From NCBI RefSeq assembly GCF_023712425.1, contig NZ_JAMAYG010000003.1:62001-126000 (forward strand): 64,000 bases of DNA, given 5' to 3'. The notes under the pieces are model-generated. The model was not told the origin of the DNA, ran no database searches, and saw only the letters and a program-made list of their open reading frames with translations. Position 1 is the stretch's first letter. Each line of letters begins with the position of its first letter. Source of the stretch: Rothia sp. P100. Lineage in GTDB: Bacteria; Actinomycetota; Actinomycetes; Actinomycetales; Micrococcaceae. Below, in pieces: positions 52,134 through 61,393 of this stretch. The position numbers and the translations under genes were made by a program.

Positions 52134-53897
52134 ATGCGTAAGACCCGCATCACTTCAGCTCTGAGCCTCTCAGCAGTCGCGGCACTGGCTCTCTCAGCCT
52201 GTGCCAGCACCGATTCAGGTTCATCAGCTTCCGGCGATTCTTCAGCCGACTCATCAAAGTCAGCTTCCATCGCTATTACCAACGTCTTCTCGTCATTAAA
52301 CACTGACACCGCTGAAGGCAACTCGGACACCAACGGCATAATTAGCGCCATGACCACCCGTGGCTTCTACACCATTACCGATGAATTCGATATTCGCCAC
52401 AACGACTGGTTCGGTTCATACGATATGACCGAAGAGGGCGAAGGCATGAAGGTCGACTACAAGGTCAACGATGACCAGAAGTGGTCCGACGGTAACGACA
52501 TCGATAAGGGCGACCTCCTGCTTGCCTGGGCAGCTTACTCAGGCTACTTCAACGGAGAGGGCGAAGAGGGCGTCACCTTCTTCGATTACGCGGGTGAAAC
52601 CGCCGGTCTGGGTGAAGCAGGTATGCCTGAGCTGGGCGAAGACGGCCGCAGCATCACCTTCTCCTACCCCAAGGCTTTTGCTGACTGGGAGAGCGCCTTC
52701 AACATCACCACTCCCGCTCACGTCGTAGCTGAACTGGCTGGACTGGACGAGGAAACCCTGGTCGAAACCATCCAGAACGCTACCCCCGGTGAAGAGAACG
52801 AAAACCTGCAGAAGATTGCAGATGCATGGAACACCGGCTTCAACACCACCACCATGCCTGATAATGAGGCACTGACTGTAGGCAACGGCCCCTACCTGGT
52901 CACCGATGTTGTCGAGAACCAGTCCATCACTCTGACCGCTAACGAGAATTACCAGGGTGACACCAAGCCCGCCATTGGTGAGGTAGTGCTTCGTGTCAAT
53001 GGCGACGCTTCCTCCCAGGTTCAGGCCCTAAAGAATGGCGAAGTTGACGCTGTAGCTCCTCAGGCATCGGTTGACACTATCTCCCAGCTGCAGGAGCTGG
53101 AGAACACCACCACCACCGTCCAGCCTGACCAGTCCTACGATCACCTGGATCTCAACATGGTCTCCGGCGGTGTCTTTGAAGACAAGGACGTCCGTGAAGC
53201 CTTCCTGCTGACCGTTCCCCGCCAGCAGATCCTGGACAGCCTCATCAAGCCTATGGACCCCGAAGCTGAAGTTCTCAACTCTCAGCTCTACGTAGCCTCA
53301 GATACCGAGAACTACGATGATGCCGTCGCCCAGAACAACTCGGATATGTACCCGAGCGATGATATGGATGCCAACATCGAGAAGGCTAAGGAACTGCTGG
53401 ACGGCAAGACCCCCACCGTGCGCATCCTCTACAACACTGCCAACCCCAACCGCGTCAACTCCTTCGCCATGATTCAGGAATCAGCTTCTAAGGCTGGCTT
53501 CGACGTGGTAGACGCAGGCACCGAGCAGTGGTCATCCTTGCTGCCCACCGGTAAGGATGGCGGCTACGACGCTTCTATCTTCGGCTGGGTTTCATCAGGT
53601 ATCGGCAACTCATCCCTGGGCCAGATCTTCAAGGAAGGTTCACCCTCCAACTTCAACAGTTACTCCAACGATATCGTCAACGCTAACGCTGACGAGATCA
53701 TGGTGACCCTGGATCAGGCACGCATTGAAGAACTGAAGAAGGAAGCTGACGGCGAGATCTTCAAGGACGCCTACGGCCTGCCCCTCTTCCAGTCCATCGC
53801 GGTTACTTCCTACAACAGCGACCTGACCGGTGTAAAGCCCAAGCCCGGCCAGCAGCCCCTGACATGGAACATCGAAGAATGGGACTTCGCAGAATAA
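52134..53897 (+). CDS. Peptide ABC transporter substrate-binding lipoprotein (family 5)
   Basis: This extracellular lipoprotein binds oligopeptides or dipeptides for the ABC system downstream. The 587-residue protein has a signal peptide with LALSAC (lipid Cys23), a Ser/Asp linker, and the SBP family 5 body: WSDGNDIDKGDLLLAWAAY, NGPYLVTDVVENQSITLTANENYQG, then KDVREAFLLTVPRQQIL. It is first in an operon whose expression steps down at a hairpin after it. Ligand specificity is unknown. Confidence 0.93.
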   Translation: MRKTRITSALSLSAVAALALSACASTDSGSSASGDSSADSSKSASIAITNVFSSLNTDTAEGNSDTNGIISAMTTRGFYTITDEFDIRHNDWFGSYDMTEEGEGMKVDYKVNDDQKWSDGNDIDKGDLLLAWAAYSGYFNGEGEEGVTFFDYAGETAGLGEAGMPELGEDGRSITFSYPKAFADWESAFNITTPAHVVAELAGLDEETLVETIQNATPGEENENLQKIADAWNTGFNTTTMPDNEALTVGNGPYLVTDVVENQSITLTANENYQGDTKPAIGEVVLRVNGDASSQVQALKNGEVDAVAPQASVDTISQLQELENTTTTVQPDQSYDHLDLNMVSGGVFEDKDVREAFLLTVPRQQILDSLIKPMDPEAEVLNSQLYVASDTENYDDAVAQNNSDMYPSDDMDANIEKAKELLDGKTPTVRILYNTANPNRVNSFAMIQESASKAGFDVVDAGTEQWSSLLPTGKDGGYDASIFGWVSSGIGNSSLGQIFKEGSPSNFNSYSNDIVNANADEIMVTLDQARIEELKKEADGEIFKDAYGLPLFQSIAVTSYNSDLTGVKPKPGQQPLTWNIEEWDFAE

Positions 53898-53951
53898 TCC
53901 CTGCCGCCCTCGTCACGCCACATCTATCCATGTGGATTGCATGAGTCACTT

Positions 53952-53979
53952 GGCGCGGACGCTCAGTAGCGTCCGCGCC
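53952..53979 (+). terminator. Intra-operon hairpin after the binding-protein gene
   Basis: GGCGCGGACGCT, loop CAGT, AGCGTCCGCGCC: a perfect 12-bp stem followed by TTCT, 54 bases after the stop. Partial termination here would give more binding protein than permease, common in peptide ABC operons. Confidence 0.85.
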
Positions 53980-54041
53980 TTCTGGCTGTTCTACAGGGCC
54001 CCTTCTTTAGCGAATTTCCCCTAACCCTTTCAGGATTCATC

Positions 54042-55574
54042 ATGTTCATGTATTCAGTGAGGCGTTTGATCACCGCGGTCTTTATTCTTTTCGGTGCATC
54101 CTTCCTCATTTACAACCTCGTAGCTATCGCGGGCGATCCCCTCGAAGAGCTGCGCATCAGCCAGTCACCCAATAGGGACGCCCTTATTGCTCAGCGCACC
54201 GCGCTCCTCGATCTGGACACTCCAGCCCCTCTGCGCTATTTCAAATGGGTGGGCGGCATCCTAGGGTGCTTCGCGGGTAAGTGCGACTTCGGTTCTAACC
54301 TAGCCGGCACTCCGGTCACCCAGTTGCTCTCTAACGCAATTCTGCAGACCCTTACCTTGGTTGTTGCCTCCACCATCCTTGCAATCCTGATTGGTATCAG
54401 CCTGGGCATCGTCTCAGCACTGCGCCAGTACTCAGGCCTTGATTACACCATCACCTTCCTCAGCTTCCTCTTCTTCTCTCTGCCCTCCTTCTGGATTGCA
54501 GTGCTGCTCAAGGAGTTCCTGGCTATTGGCTTTAACAACTTCTTGAGAAACCCAACGGTTACGATACCGACCACGCTGATTATCGCTGCGCTAGCAGGTC
54601 TCTTCTGGTACTCAGCCTCCTTCGGGAAGCAGAAGACCCGCTACCTCATGGGTGTGTTGGGCTTCGTGCTTACCGCCGGGCTTATTATCTTCGTTTCAGC
54701 CACTGAATGGCTGAGCAACCCCTTCTTGGGTATTCCTTTCCTGTTGCCGCTTGGCGTCATTGCTGCCCTGTTATTTACCGTTCTGGTCTCGGGTATGCGC
54801 AACCGCCGAGCTCTGGGTGCCGGTCTCACCATGGTCGTCGTTGGTCTTGCGATCTACTTCCCCATTCAGGGCCTCCTCAACCAAGCAACCTTCCTCATGG
54901 TCGTCCTCATCGCAGTGGCCATGATGCTGGTGGGCTGGGTAGCTGGCCTCCTCTGGGGCGGCTACGATAAGGGCCAGGGCGCCCGCGTGGGTATGCTCTC
55001 CGGCCTCGCCATGGCTCTGCTGATTATTGTCGACCGCTTCATGCAGGCCTGGCCCGAGTACGTCAACAACAGCCGCATTAAGGGACGCCCCATCCCCACC
55101 GCTAACGCTTCAACCCCCAACCTGCAGGGCGACTTCTGGATTCTGAGCACCGATACGCTCACCCACATCCTGCTGCCCACCGTAGCCCTCACCCTGATCT
55201 CCTTGGCAGCCTACTCACGCTACTCGCGTGCGTCCATGCTGGAAATCATGAACCAGGACTACATCCGTACCGCTCGCGCTAAGGGTGTCTCCGAGCGCAC
55301 CGTGGTGATGAAGCACGCCTTCCGCAACGCTCTGATTCCTCTGGCAACCATCATCGCCATGGATATCGGAAGCATCATCGGCGGCGCAGCCATCACCGAG
55401 CGCATCTTCGCCTTCAAGGGCATGGGTACCCTCTTCCTTGATTCGTTGGCGCACACCGACCCCAACCCCGTCATGGGCGTCTTCCTGGTCACCGGTATCA
55501 TGGCGCTCGTCTTCAACCTGGTTGCTGACCTTCTCTACTCAGCACTCGATCCGCGCGTGAGGGTGAAAGCATAA
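54042..55574 (+). CDS. Peptide ABC transporter permease (OppB/DppB type), enlarged
   Basis: This membrane permease of 510 residues is far longer than the usual 310-330. The N-terminal FMYSVRRLITAVFILFGASFL and the C-terminal inner-membrane loop YSRASMLEIMNQDYIRTARAKGVSE (EAA-type ATPase-contact motif) are typical of OppB. A central insert of about 170 residues (roughly 165-340) adds several extra hydrophobic segments, including WYSASFGKQKTRYLMG and an extracellular stretch. It is followed directly by the OppC-type gene, overlapping by 1 base. Confidence 0.9.
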   Translation: MFMYSVRRLITAVFILFGASFLIYNLVAIAGDPLEELRISQSPNRDALIAQRTALLDLDTPAPLRYFKWVGGILGCFAGKCDFGSNLAGTPVTQLLSNAILQTLTLVVASTILAILIGISLGIVSALRQYSGLDYTITFLSFLFFSLPSFWIAVLLKEFLAIGFNNFLRNPTVTIPTTLIIAALAGLFWYSASFGKQKTRYLMGVLGFVLTAGLIIFVSATEWLSNPFLGIPFLLPLGVIAALLFTVLVSGMRNRRALGAGLTMVVVGLAIYFPIQGLLNQATFLMVVLIAVAMMLVGWVAGLLWGGYDKGQGARVGMLSGLAMALLIIVDRFMQAWPEYVNNSRIKGRPIPTANASTPNLQGDFWILSTDTLTHILLPTVALTLISLAAYSRYSRASMLEIMNQDYIRTARAKGVSERTVVMKHAFRNALIPLATIIAMDIGSIIGGAAITERIFAFKGMGTLFLDSLAHTDPNPVMGVFLVTGIMALVFNLVADLLYSALDPRVRVKA

Positions 55575-56782
55575 TGAGCACTAAAAACACCAACGGGTCC
55601 GTATCAGCTGATAAGGAACCCACCACCGAAACCACCGCCCTGCGCTCGATTGAAACTAACGTCGATATCCGCGCTCAAGAGTCCGTGGGTAAAACCCAGG
55701 GCCAGATTGTGCGCAAGCGCTTCTTCCAGAACACCGGTGCTGTAGCCTCAGTTTTCGTCATTATCGCGATTCTGCTGCTAGCGCTGACCTCCATCGGTGT
55801 TGGCCCCATCCCCGGCTGGTGGGGCTACAACCACACCGAAATGCAGCCCGTGCTCAACGGTGGTGCGCCCAATGCCACGCACTGGTTCGGGCAGGATGCC
55901 ACCGGTCGTGACCTCTTCGCCATGACCATGCGCGGCACTCAAAACACCGTGCTGGTAGTTCTGCTGATCACCAGCATCGCTGCCATGCTGGGTGTGCTCT
56001 TCGGCGGCCTAGCTGGCTACTACCGCGGCTGGGTTGAAGCGGTCATCATGCGCTTTACCGACATGGTTATCATCATCCCGCTCATCCTGCTCACCGCTGT
56101 GCTAGGTAAACTGGCAGGTAGCTACTTCACCGGTATCTGGAACACGCTCATGTTCGGTATCGTGGTTGGTCTGCTCTTCTGGTCTTCACTGGCTCGTCTG
56201 GTGCGCGCTGAGTTCCTGACCCTGCGCGAACGTGAATTTGTGGACGCTGCCCGCCTGGCAGGTGCCTCAGATATGCGCATCATCTTCAAGCACATCTTGC
56301 CCAACGCCATCGGCGTAGTGACCGTGAATGTGTCACTGATGATGAGCTCCGCTATCCTTACCGAAACCGCTCTGTCCTACCTGGGCTTCGGCATCAAGGC
56401 ACCGGACTGGTCACTGGGTTCCATCATCTCAGCCAACCAGGCAGCCTTCGCTACCCGCCCCTGGCTCTTCTGGTTCCCCGGCCTCTTCATCCTGACCCTG
56501 TCACTGGCCATCAACTTCGTGGGCGATGGCCTACGCGATGCCTTTGACCCACGTCAGAAGAAGTTCAACCCCAAGAAAGCTACCGAACGCACCGCTCACT
56601 CCGCCGAAAACGGTGTGGGTATCGACGGTTTTGCCGCACCGGCAACTGCTGGCTTGGTCAGGGTAGACACCTCTATTGCCGCTGAAGTTGATCGCCCCGA
56701 AAGCTCACGCACCTCGGACTCCATCAACCAGGACCTTGACCCGCAGAACCCTAACGACGACAAGCGTCCGCCCCAGGGCTAA
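55574..56782 (+). CDS. Peptide ABC transporter permease (OppC/DppC type)
   Basis: This 402-residue second permease of the peptide importer has a cytoplasmic N-terminal tail of about 55 residues, six helices, and the ATPase-contact loop REREFVDAARLAGASDMRIIFKHILPN. The family's closing segment GDGLRDAFDPR is followed by a 70-residue hydrophilic tail rich in Ser/Asp/Pro of unknown use. The start overlaps the OppB-type stop by 1 base (TAATG), so the two are coupled. Confidence 0.93.
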   Translation: MSTKNTNGSVSADKEPTTETTALRSIETNVDIRAQESVGKTQGQIVRKRFFQNTGAVASVFVIIAILLLALTSIGVGPIPGWWGYNHTEMQPVLNGGAPNATHWFGQDATGRDLFAMTMRGTQNTVLVVLLITSIAAMLGVLFGGLAGYYRGWVEAVIMRFTDMVIIIPLILLTAVLGKLAGSYFTGIWNTLMFGIVVGLLFWSSLARLVRAEFLTLREREFVDAARLAGASDMRIIFKHILPNAIGVVTVNVSLMMSSAILTETALSYLGFGIKAPDWSLGSIISANQAAFATRPWLFWFPGLFILTLSLAINFVGDGLRDAFDPRQKKFNPKKATERTAHSAENGVGIDGFAAPATAGLVRVDTSIAAEVDRPESSRTSDSINQDLDPQNPNDDKRPPQG

Positions 56783-56798
56783 CCCAGGGCTACATCAA

Positions 56799-56837
56799 AG
56801 CGGTGGCGGGCCGTCCCCCGGACTACCCGCCACCGCT
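56799..56837. terminator. Hairpin after the permease gene
   Basis: AGCGGTGGCGGG pairs with CCCGCCACCGCT around a 15-base loop, 17 bases beyond the permease stop and 54 bases from the stop of the convergent PH-domain gene. Confidence 0.78.
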
Positions 56838-56890
56838 GATAAGAACTTCACGTGATAACTACATAGAGAAGCAGAACCCGTGCCCCGGTG

Positions 56891-57511
56891 CTAGATCATC
56901 AACCCGATGACAGCGAGCACCAGTAGCACAGCAAAGAGAACGCTACCCAGAAGGTCAGCCTTAGAACGGCAGACGGCCGGAATACCTGCAAGGGCATTGG
57001 CTTCCACCTGCTCCTGCCAGTAGCCGCGAATCATTAGAGCCACCGACCCCGCCAGGGAGTTCGGTAAATCAGAGGTTCGCATCGCGCCACCCTCACCGTA
57101 GGTAATGGAAGGCAAGCGCTCAAGGTCAGCCGGGCGAGCCCGGCGGGAAGCTACCATGCCACCGGCAGGAATACCAAAGGCCTGGTAACGCTTCTGGGCA
57201 GTCACCAGGGTCAGGTTATACCGGGTTGATACATCAATCAGCGCCGCGTAATTCACGGTGTGGGTGCAAAAAGGATTCACTACTGTGATGTCTTCCTCCC
57301 CCACCACCAGATGCGACCGCCCCAGGGTGTACCAGATAGCGTAGGCCAAGAAAATCAGCGACCAACCCCGCGTCACCACCGCGGATAAACCACTGCTGAA
57401 GGCTAACGCAACCAGCACGCTCACCGCCACTAGCACGGCAAAGCCGGTGTACCAGGGGCCGCTCTTAGCCCGGAAAACAACCGGTGGGTTCTGCAAATAC
57501 TGAGACTTCAT
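56891..57511 (-). CDS. PH-domain-like membrane protein
   Basis: The 206-residue protein has an N-terminal pair of helices (about 20-60), a soluble middle with SHLVVGEEDITVVNPFCTHTVNYAALIDVSTRY that resembles the bacterial PH (bPH) fold of YdbT-like membrane proteins, and a C-terminal helix (about 188-206). Function unknown. It lies in reverse orientation between permease and ATPase genes of the peptide importer, splitting that operon. Confidence 0.7.
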   Translation of the reverse strand: MKSQYLQNPPVVFRAKSGPWYTGFAVLVAVSVLVALAFSSGLSAVVTRGWSLIFLAYAIWYTLGRSHLVVGEEDITVVNPFCTHTVNYAALIDVSTRYNLTLVTAQKRYQAFGIPAGGMVASRRARPADLERLPSITYGEGGAMRTSDLPNSLAGSVALMIRGYWQEQVEANALAGIPAVCRSKADLLGSVLFAVLLVLAVIGLMI

Positions 57512-57593
57512 AGTCTCGTATTCTTCCAGATATAGCTATCACAGCATAAAACGACAAACCTCCTCACACCACGAACAAGAGTTGGGAAAACCA

Positions 57594-59345
57594 GTGAACA
57601 CTCCAAACGTACAAGCGACCGGCTCACAGCCCGTGCTGAAGGTTCGCGACCTCAGCGTCGACTTCGGCGTCGACCGCCAGTGGGTGCCCGCAGCCATCGG
57701 TCTTGACTACGAGGTCCACGCCGGCGAAGTTCTCGCTATCGTCGGTGAATCAGGCTCCGGCAAATCAGTCTCATCCATGGGCACCATCGGGCTGCTGCCC
57801 AAGAACGCCCGCGTCACCGGCTCTGTCCAGCTCAACGGCCGCGAGCTGGTGGGTCTCTCTAACACCGACCTGCTCTCGGTACGCGGTGAAGAAGTCGCCG
57901 TAATCTTCCAGGAGCCCATGACCGCCATGAACCCGGTCATGACCGTCGGCGACCAGATCGTTGAAACCCTACGCCTGCACAAAGACATTGCTCCCGCCCA
58001 GGCGAAAGAAGAAGCTATCAAGATGCTGGAAATGGTTGAAATGCCGGATCCCATCAAGGCCTTCAACTCCTACCCCCACCAGATGTCTGGCGGCCAGCGT
58101 CAGCGCGCCATGATCGCCCAGTCCCTCTCAACCAACCCCAAATTGCTGATTGCGGATGAACCCACCACCGCTCTTGACGTGACCGTTCAGGCTGAGATCC
58201 TGCAGCTCATGCGCAACCTGCAGAAGAAGCTGAACTCAGCCATCATTCTGATTACCCACGATATGGGCGTCGTTGCCGACCTCGCCGACCGTGTAGCCGT
58301 CATGCGCCGCGGCGAAATCGTTGAAACCGGCGAAATTCACGAGGTCTTTAACAACCCCCAGCACGAATACACCCAGGCGCTACTCGGCGCCGTGCTGCAC
58401 CTGGGCGGCGAAGAAATCGACGTCAACGCCGCCATCAATGACGCTGCACAACAAAACCGCCCCGCCACCGAAATACTCAAAAAGGTAGCGCCAGCCCGCA
58501 GCGGCGAGGTCATCCTCTCCCTCAAGGACGTTGCCCTGGAATACCCCAAGCAGGGCCGTGTAGGGCCCTTCCGCGCCGTCACCGGCGCCACCCTTGAAAT
58601 CCGTGCCGGTGAAGTACTAGGCCTGGTGGGTGAATCAGGCTCCGGTAAATCCACCATCGGCCGCGCCACCGTAGGCTTCCTGGACGTCGCCGAAGGTGAA
58701 CTGTCCGTCTGCGGCGTGAACATGACCAAGCCCTCCCGCAAGAACCTCGCCCAGGTACGCAAGGACGTCGGTATGGTCTTCCAGGACCCCTCATCCTCCC
58801 TCAACCCCCGCCTGCCCATCGGCGAATCCATCGGCGAACCCATGATGCTCGCCGGCGTCGCCAAGGGTGCCGAGCTGCAAAAGCGCATCGAAGAACTCCT
58901 GGACCGCGTGGAACTCCCCCGCTCCTACCGCAACCGCTACCCCCACGAGCTCTCCGGCGGTCAGAAACAGCGCGTAGGCATCGCCCGCGCCCTATCGCTC
59001 AAACCCAAGCTGCTGATTGCCGACGAACCCACCTCTGCGCTGGACGTCTCCGTGCAGGCGCGCGTCCTTGAACTCTTCCAAGAACTCCAAGCCGAAATGG
59101 GCTTCGCCTGCCTCTTCGTCACCCACGACCTCGCCGTCATCGACGCTCTGGCCGATCGCATCGCCGTGATGCGCCGCGGTGAAATCGTAGAGCAAGGCCC
59201 TCGCGAGCAGATTCTGCGCCACCCCCGCGAGGTCTACACCCAGCGCCTGCTGGCCGCTGTGCCCCTCCCTGACCCCGACGCTCAGGCCCAGCGCCGCGAG
59301 CTCCGCGCCAAGCTGCTCGAAGAAACCGGCGCCGTCGTCAGCTAA
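57594..59345 (+). CDS. Fused peptide ABC transporter ATPase (DppD-DppF type)
   Basis: This 583-residue cytoplasmic ATPase has both nucleotide-binding domains of a peptide importer in one chain. Each has Walker A GESGSGKS (about residues 50 and 350), signature MSGGQRQR or LSGGQKQR, and ADEPT. Such fusions are frequent in actinobacteria, where the two are separate in E. coli. The GTG at 57594 has GGGAAA 4 bases upstream; an in-frame TTG at 57582 is the alternative. It presumably energises the permeases at 54042-56782, from which it is separated by the reversed PH-domain gene. Confidence 0.93.
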   Translation: MNTPNVQATGSQPVLKVRDLSVDFGVDRQWVPAAIGLDYEVHAGEVLAIVGESGSGKSVSSMGTIGLLPKNARVTGSVQLNGRELVGLSNTDLLSVRGEEVAVIFQEPMTAMNPVMTVGDQIVETLRLHKDIAPAQAKEEAIKMLEMVEMPDPIKAFNSYPHQMSGGQRQRAMIAQSLSTNPKLLIADEPTTALDVTVQAEILQLMRNLQKKLNSAIILITHDMGVVADLADRVAVMRRGEIVETGEIHEVFNNPQHEYTQALLGAVLHLGGEEIDVNAAINDAAQQNRPATEILKKVAPARSGEVILSLKDVALEYPKQGRVGPFRAVTGATLEIRAGEVLGLVGESGSGKSTIGRATVGFLDVAEGELSVCGVNMTKPSRKNLAQVRKDVGMVFQDPSSSLNPRLPIGESIGEPMMLAGVAKGAELQKRIEELLDRVELPRSYRNRYPHELSGGQKQRVGIARALSLKPKLLIADEPTSALDVSVQARVLELFQELQAEMGFACLFVTHDLAVIDALADRIAVMRRGEIVEQGPREQILRHPREVYTQRLLAAVPLPDPDAQAQRRELRAKLLEETGAVVS

Positions 59346-59356
59346 GGGTGCACAAA

Positions 59357-59448
59357 AAATAAATTCCGCGTAGCTGACCCTCTCGCCCGGTTCGCTTCGC
59401 TCACAAGCCGATTCACGCCAGCCCCGACCAGCTACGCGGAATTTATTT
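59357..59448. repeat. 19-bp inverted repeat with 54-base spacer
   Basis: AAATAAATTCCGCGTAGCT (59357-59375) and its exact complement (59430-59448) lie just after the ABC ATPase gene. The spacer includes CGCTTCGCTCACAAGCCG. It could be a terminator with a side structure, a small RNA, or a miniature mobile element; no target duplication was recognised. Confidence 0.75.
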
Positions 59449-59491
59449 CTTGTACTGAGGGATGTAGGTGGACCCTACCTCAGCGTTTAAA

Positions 59492-59538
59492 AAGAAGTGA
59501 CCGGATCTTTACACATTGTAAAAATCCGGTCACTTCTT
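59492..59538. terminator. Terminator of the 2-hydroxyacid dehydrogenase gene
   Basis: AAGAAGTGACCGGAT (59492-59506) pairs with ATCCGGTCACTTCTT (59524-59538); the stem is flanked by A-rich and T-rich sequence on both sides, so it could stop transcription in either direction. Confidence 0.85.
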
Positions 59539-59553
59539 ATTGAGCGGGAGAAG

Positions 59554-60516
59554 CTAGTTCATTTTGTTGCGCCAGTCGGCATCCTTGCCGGCGCGGGTGT
59601 CACGCAAAGCCTGCAGGTTTTGCGCAATAAGGCTCTCAGGGTCGACAGGGCGGCCGCCAGCAGAGTGCGGCGTAATCACAATGTTCTTAGCAGCCCAGAG
59701 CGGGTTATCAGCAGGCAGGGGTTCAGTCACCGCTACATCGATACCAGCCCCAGCAATACTGCCCTCATTGAGAGCAGCGACCAGGTCAGCTTCATTAACG
59801 GTAGGGCCGCGGCCCACGTTGATGATGTAAGCGCGGGTAGGCAGCTTAGCCAGACGCGCGGCATTCAAAGCGTTCTGCGTAGCTTCAGAATTGGGCAGAA
59901 TCATCACGAGGATGTCGGTCTCGGGCAGAACGCTATCGATATCCTCGGTAGCAATTACGGGGAAGCCTTCACGCTCACCGGCGGTGGTCGCCACACCGGT
60001 CACCTGAGCGCCGAACGCCTGGAAAAGGCGGGCCGTAGTAGTGCCAATAGAGCCAAAGCCCCAGATGGTGACCTTGGCATCCAGCAGGGTGGTGACCTGG
60101 TCAGCGGGGTGAAGCTCCTGCGCCCCGCCCAGTTCCCCAGCCCAGTTGCTGCGGTCTTGGTGCTCTGCCAGGGTCGGCAAGAAGCGAACAAAGTTCAGGG
60201 TCAGCGCCAGAGCATGCTCCGCCACGGTCTTGGAGTGAAGACCGATCCCCGAGGTAATAACAGCCTCCTGACGGAAGCCCGCTGCGCGTGCCTGATCCGG
60301 GCCAGCTAGAAGCGACTGAACCAGCTCCACCTGTTCAAGGTGAGCGGCGGCGTCCTTTAGCTGTTCATTAGTGTTAGCCCAAGAAATCAGCACATCAGCG
60401 TCATAGTGTTCAGCGTCAATGTTCACGGTAGGGTCATAGGACACCACGGTGTCTTCCGCCTCAAGACCCAGGCGGGACTCATCCAGGGTGACAGAGGTAG
60501 GAACAAGAATTTTCAC
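59554..60516 (-). CDS. D-isomer-specific 2-hydroxyacid dehydrogenase
   Basis: This 320-residue NAD(P)-dependent oxidoreductase interconverts 2-oxo- and D-2-hydroxyacids. It has the Rossmann motif TIWGFGSIGTTTARLFQAFG, the catalytic region NVGRGPTVNEADLV with Arg, the Glu in VTEPLPADNPLW, and the catalytic His in ITPHSAGG. An early catalytic-site segment GIGLHSKTVAEHALAL replaces the more usual Ser/Thr pattern. Substrate unknown; glyoxylate/hydroxypyruvate reductase-like is likely. Confidence 0.88.
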   Translation of the reverse strand: MKILVPTSVTLDESRLGLEAEDTVVSYDPTVNIDAEHYDADVLISWANTNEQLKDAAAHLEQVELVQSLLAGPDQARAAGFRQEAVITSGIGLHSKTVAEHALALTLNFVRFLPTLAEHQDRSNWAGELGGAQELHPADQVTTLLDAKVTIWGFGSIGTTTARLFQAFGAQVTGVATTAGEREGFPVIATEDIDSVLPETDILVMILPNSEATQNALNAARLAKLPTRAYIINVGRGPTVNEADLVAALNEGSIAGAGIDVAVTEPLPADNPLWAAKNIVITPHSAGGRPVDPESLIAQNLQALRDTRAGKDADWRNKMN

Positions 60517-60643
60517 GAAATCTCCTCAAAAGCGCAGCCGTTGGCACGGCGGGTACAGCACCACTCTACCCAAGGATGCGAGCTGGAGCACAAGAAATGA
60601 CGCTGATCGGTCTTCGAAAATAGGTGGGCACAGCGCCCGCGGT

Positions 60644-61297
60644 TTAATCTTCGCGCAAGAGGTAACGGAAGGTCTGCACAGCCTCACTCACCAGCTGCTG
60701 GCGCTCAGCCTCCTCCGGCACACCGCGCACAAAGTCTAGGTGCCGTAAAAGGGCGGTTGCAAGGTGAACGGCCGCGCTGGCTTTCTCCTCACCAGCGGCA
60801 GAGGCGGTGTTGGCCGTATTAAAGGGGAAGGGCCCGCGGCGGCCAGCTGCCCTAAAGGCTGGCCAGTCAACGGTGAGCAAAAATGCCTGTAAGGTCTTTT
60901 CGCACTCGAGATTATGCAGTCGCATGCGGTAGCGTAGCTCCGGGTAACGCGAGATAAGATCTTGCACCTGCGTATACGTAGGGCCATCTACTGAGGCCAC
61001 GATAATATCGAGCAGAAGGTGGGTGAGACGCTCGAAAAAATCCAGGTGCTGACGCGCGGCGTCCTTCTCAAGAATCTGCTCGGTGAGTTCTGGGGCACGT
61101 AAACCCATCACGGCGTCCTCTTTCACCGCAAAATAATTGAAGAGGGTGCGAGGGCTCACCTGAGCTTCGGCCGCTATTTCATCAGTGGTGGTTTCTTTCA
61201 AACCCTTCTCAGCTACCAGCGCCAAGGCTGCGGTGTGGATTGCAGTATGGGTGCGTTCACGGCGCGCTTGGCGCACAGACTTCTCAGGTTTGCTCAC
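60644..61297 (-). CDS. TetR-family transcriptional regulator
   Basis: This 217-residue regulator has an N-terminal HTH (LKETTTDEIAAEAQVSPRTLFNYFAVKEDAVMG) typical of TetR/AcrR proteins. A helical effector domain includes an unstructured Ala/Ser-rich loop. It is divergent from the cardiolipin synthase gene and may control it or the dehydrogenase behind it. Ligand unknown. Confidence 0.87.
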   Translation of the reverse strand: MSKPEKSVRQARRERTHTAIHTAALALVAEKGLKETTTDEIAAEAQVSPRTLFNYFAVKEDAVMGLRAPELTEQILEKDAARQHLDFFERLTHLLLDIIVASVDGPTYTQVQDLISRYPELRYRMRLHNLECEKTLQAFLLTVDWPAFRAAGRRGPFPFNTANTASAAGEEKASAAVHLATALLRHLDFVRGVPEEAERQQLVSEAVQTFRYLLRED

Positions 61298-61393
61298 TCT
61301 CCCAGTCTAGCCGCTTACTTCCATCACCGGGGGGGGCAAAGACTCAGGCAAGTACGAGCGCATCTTGTCACACCTAACGGTAGACTCAGAACG

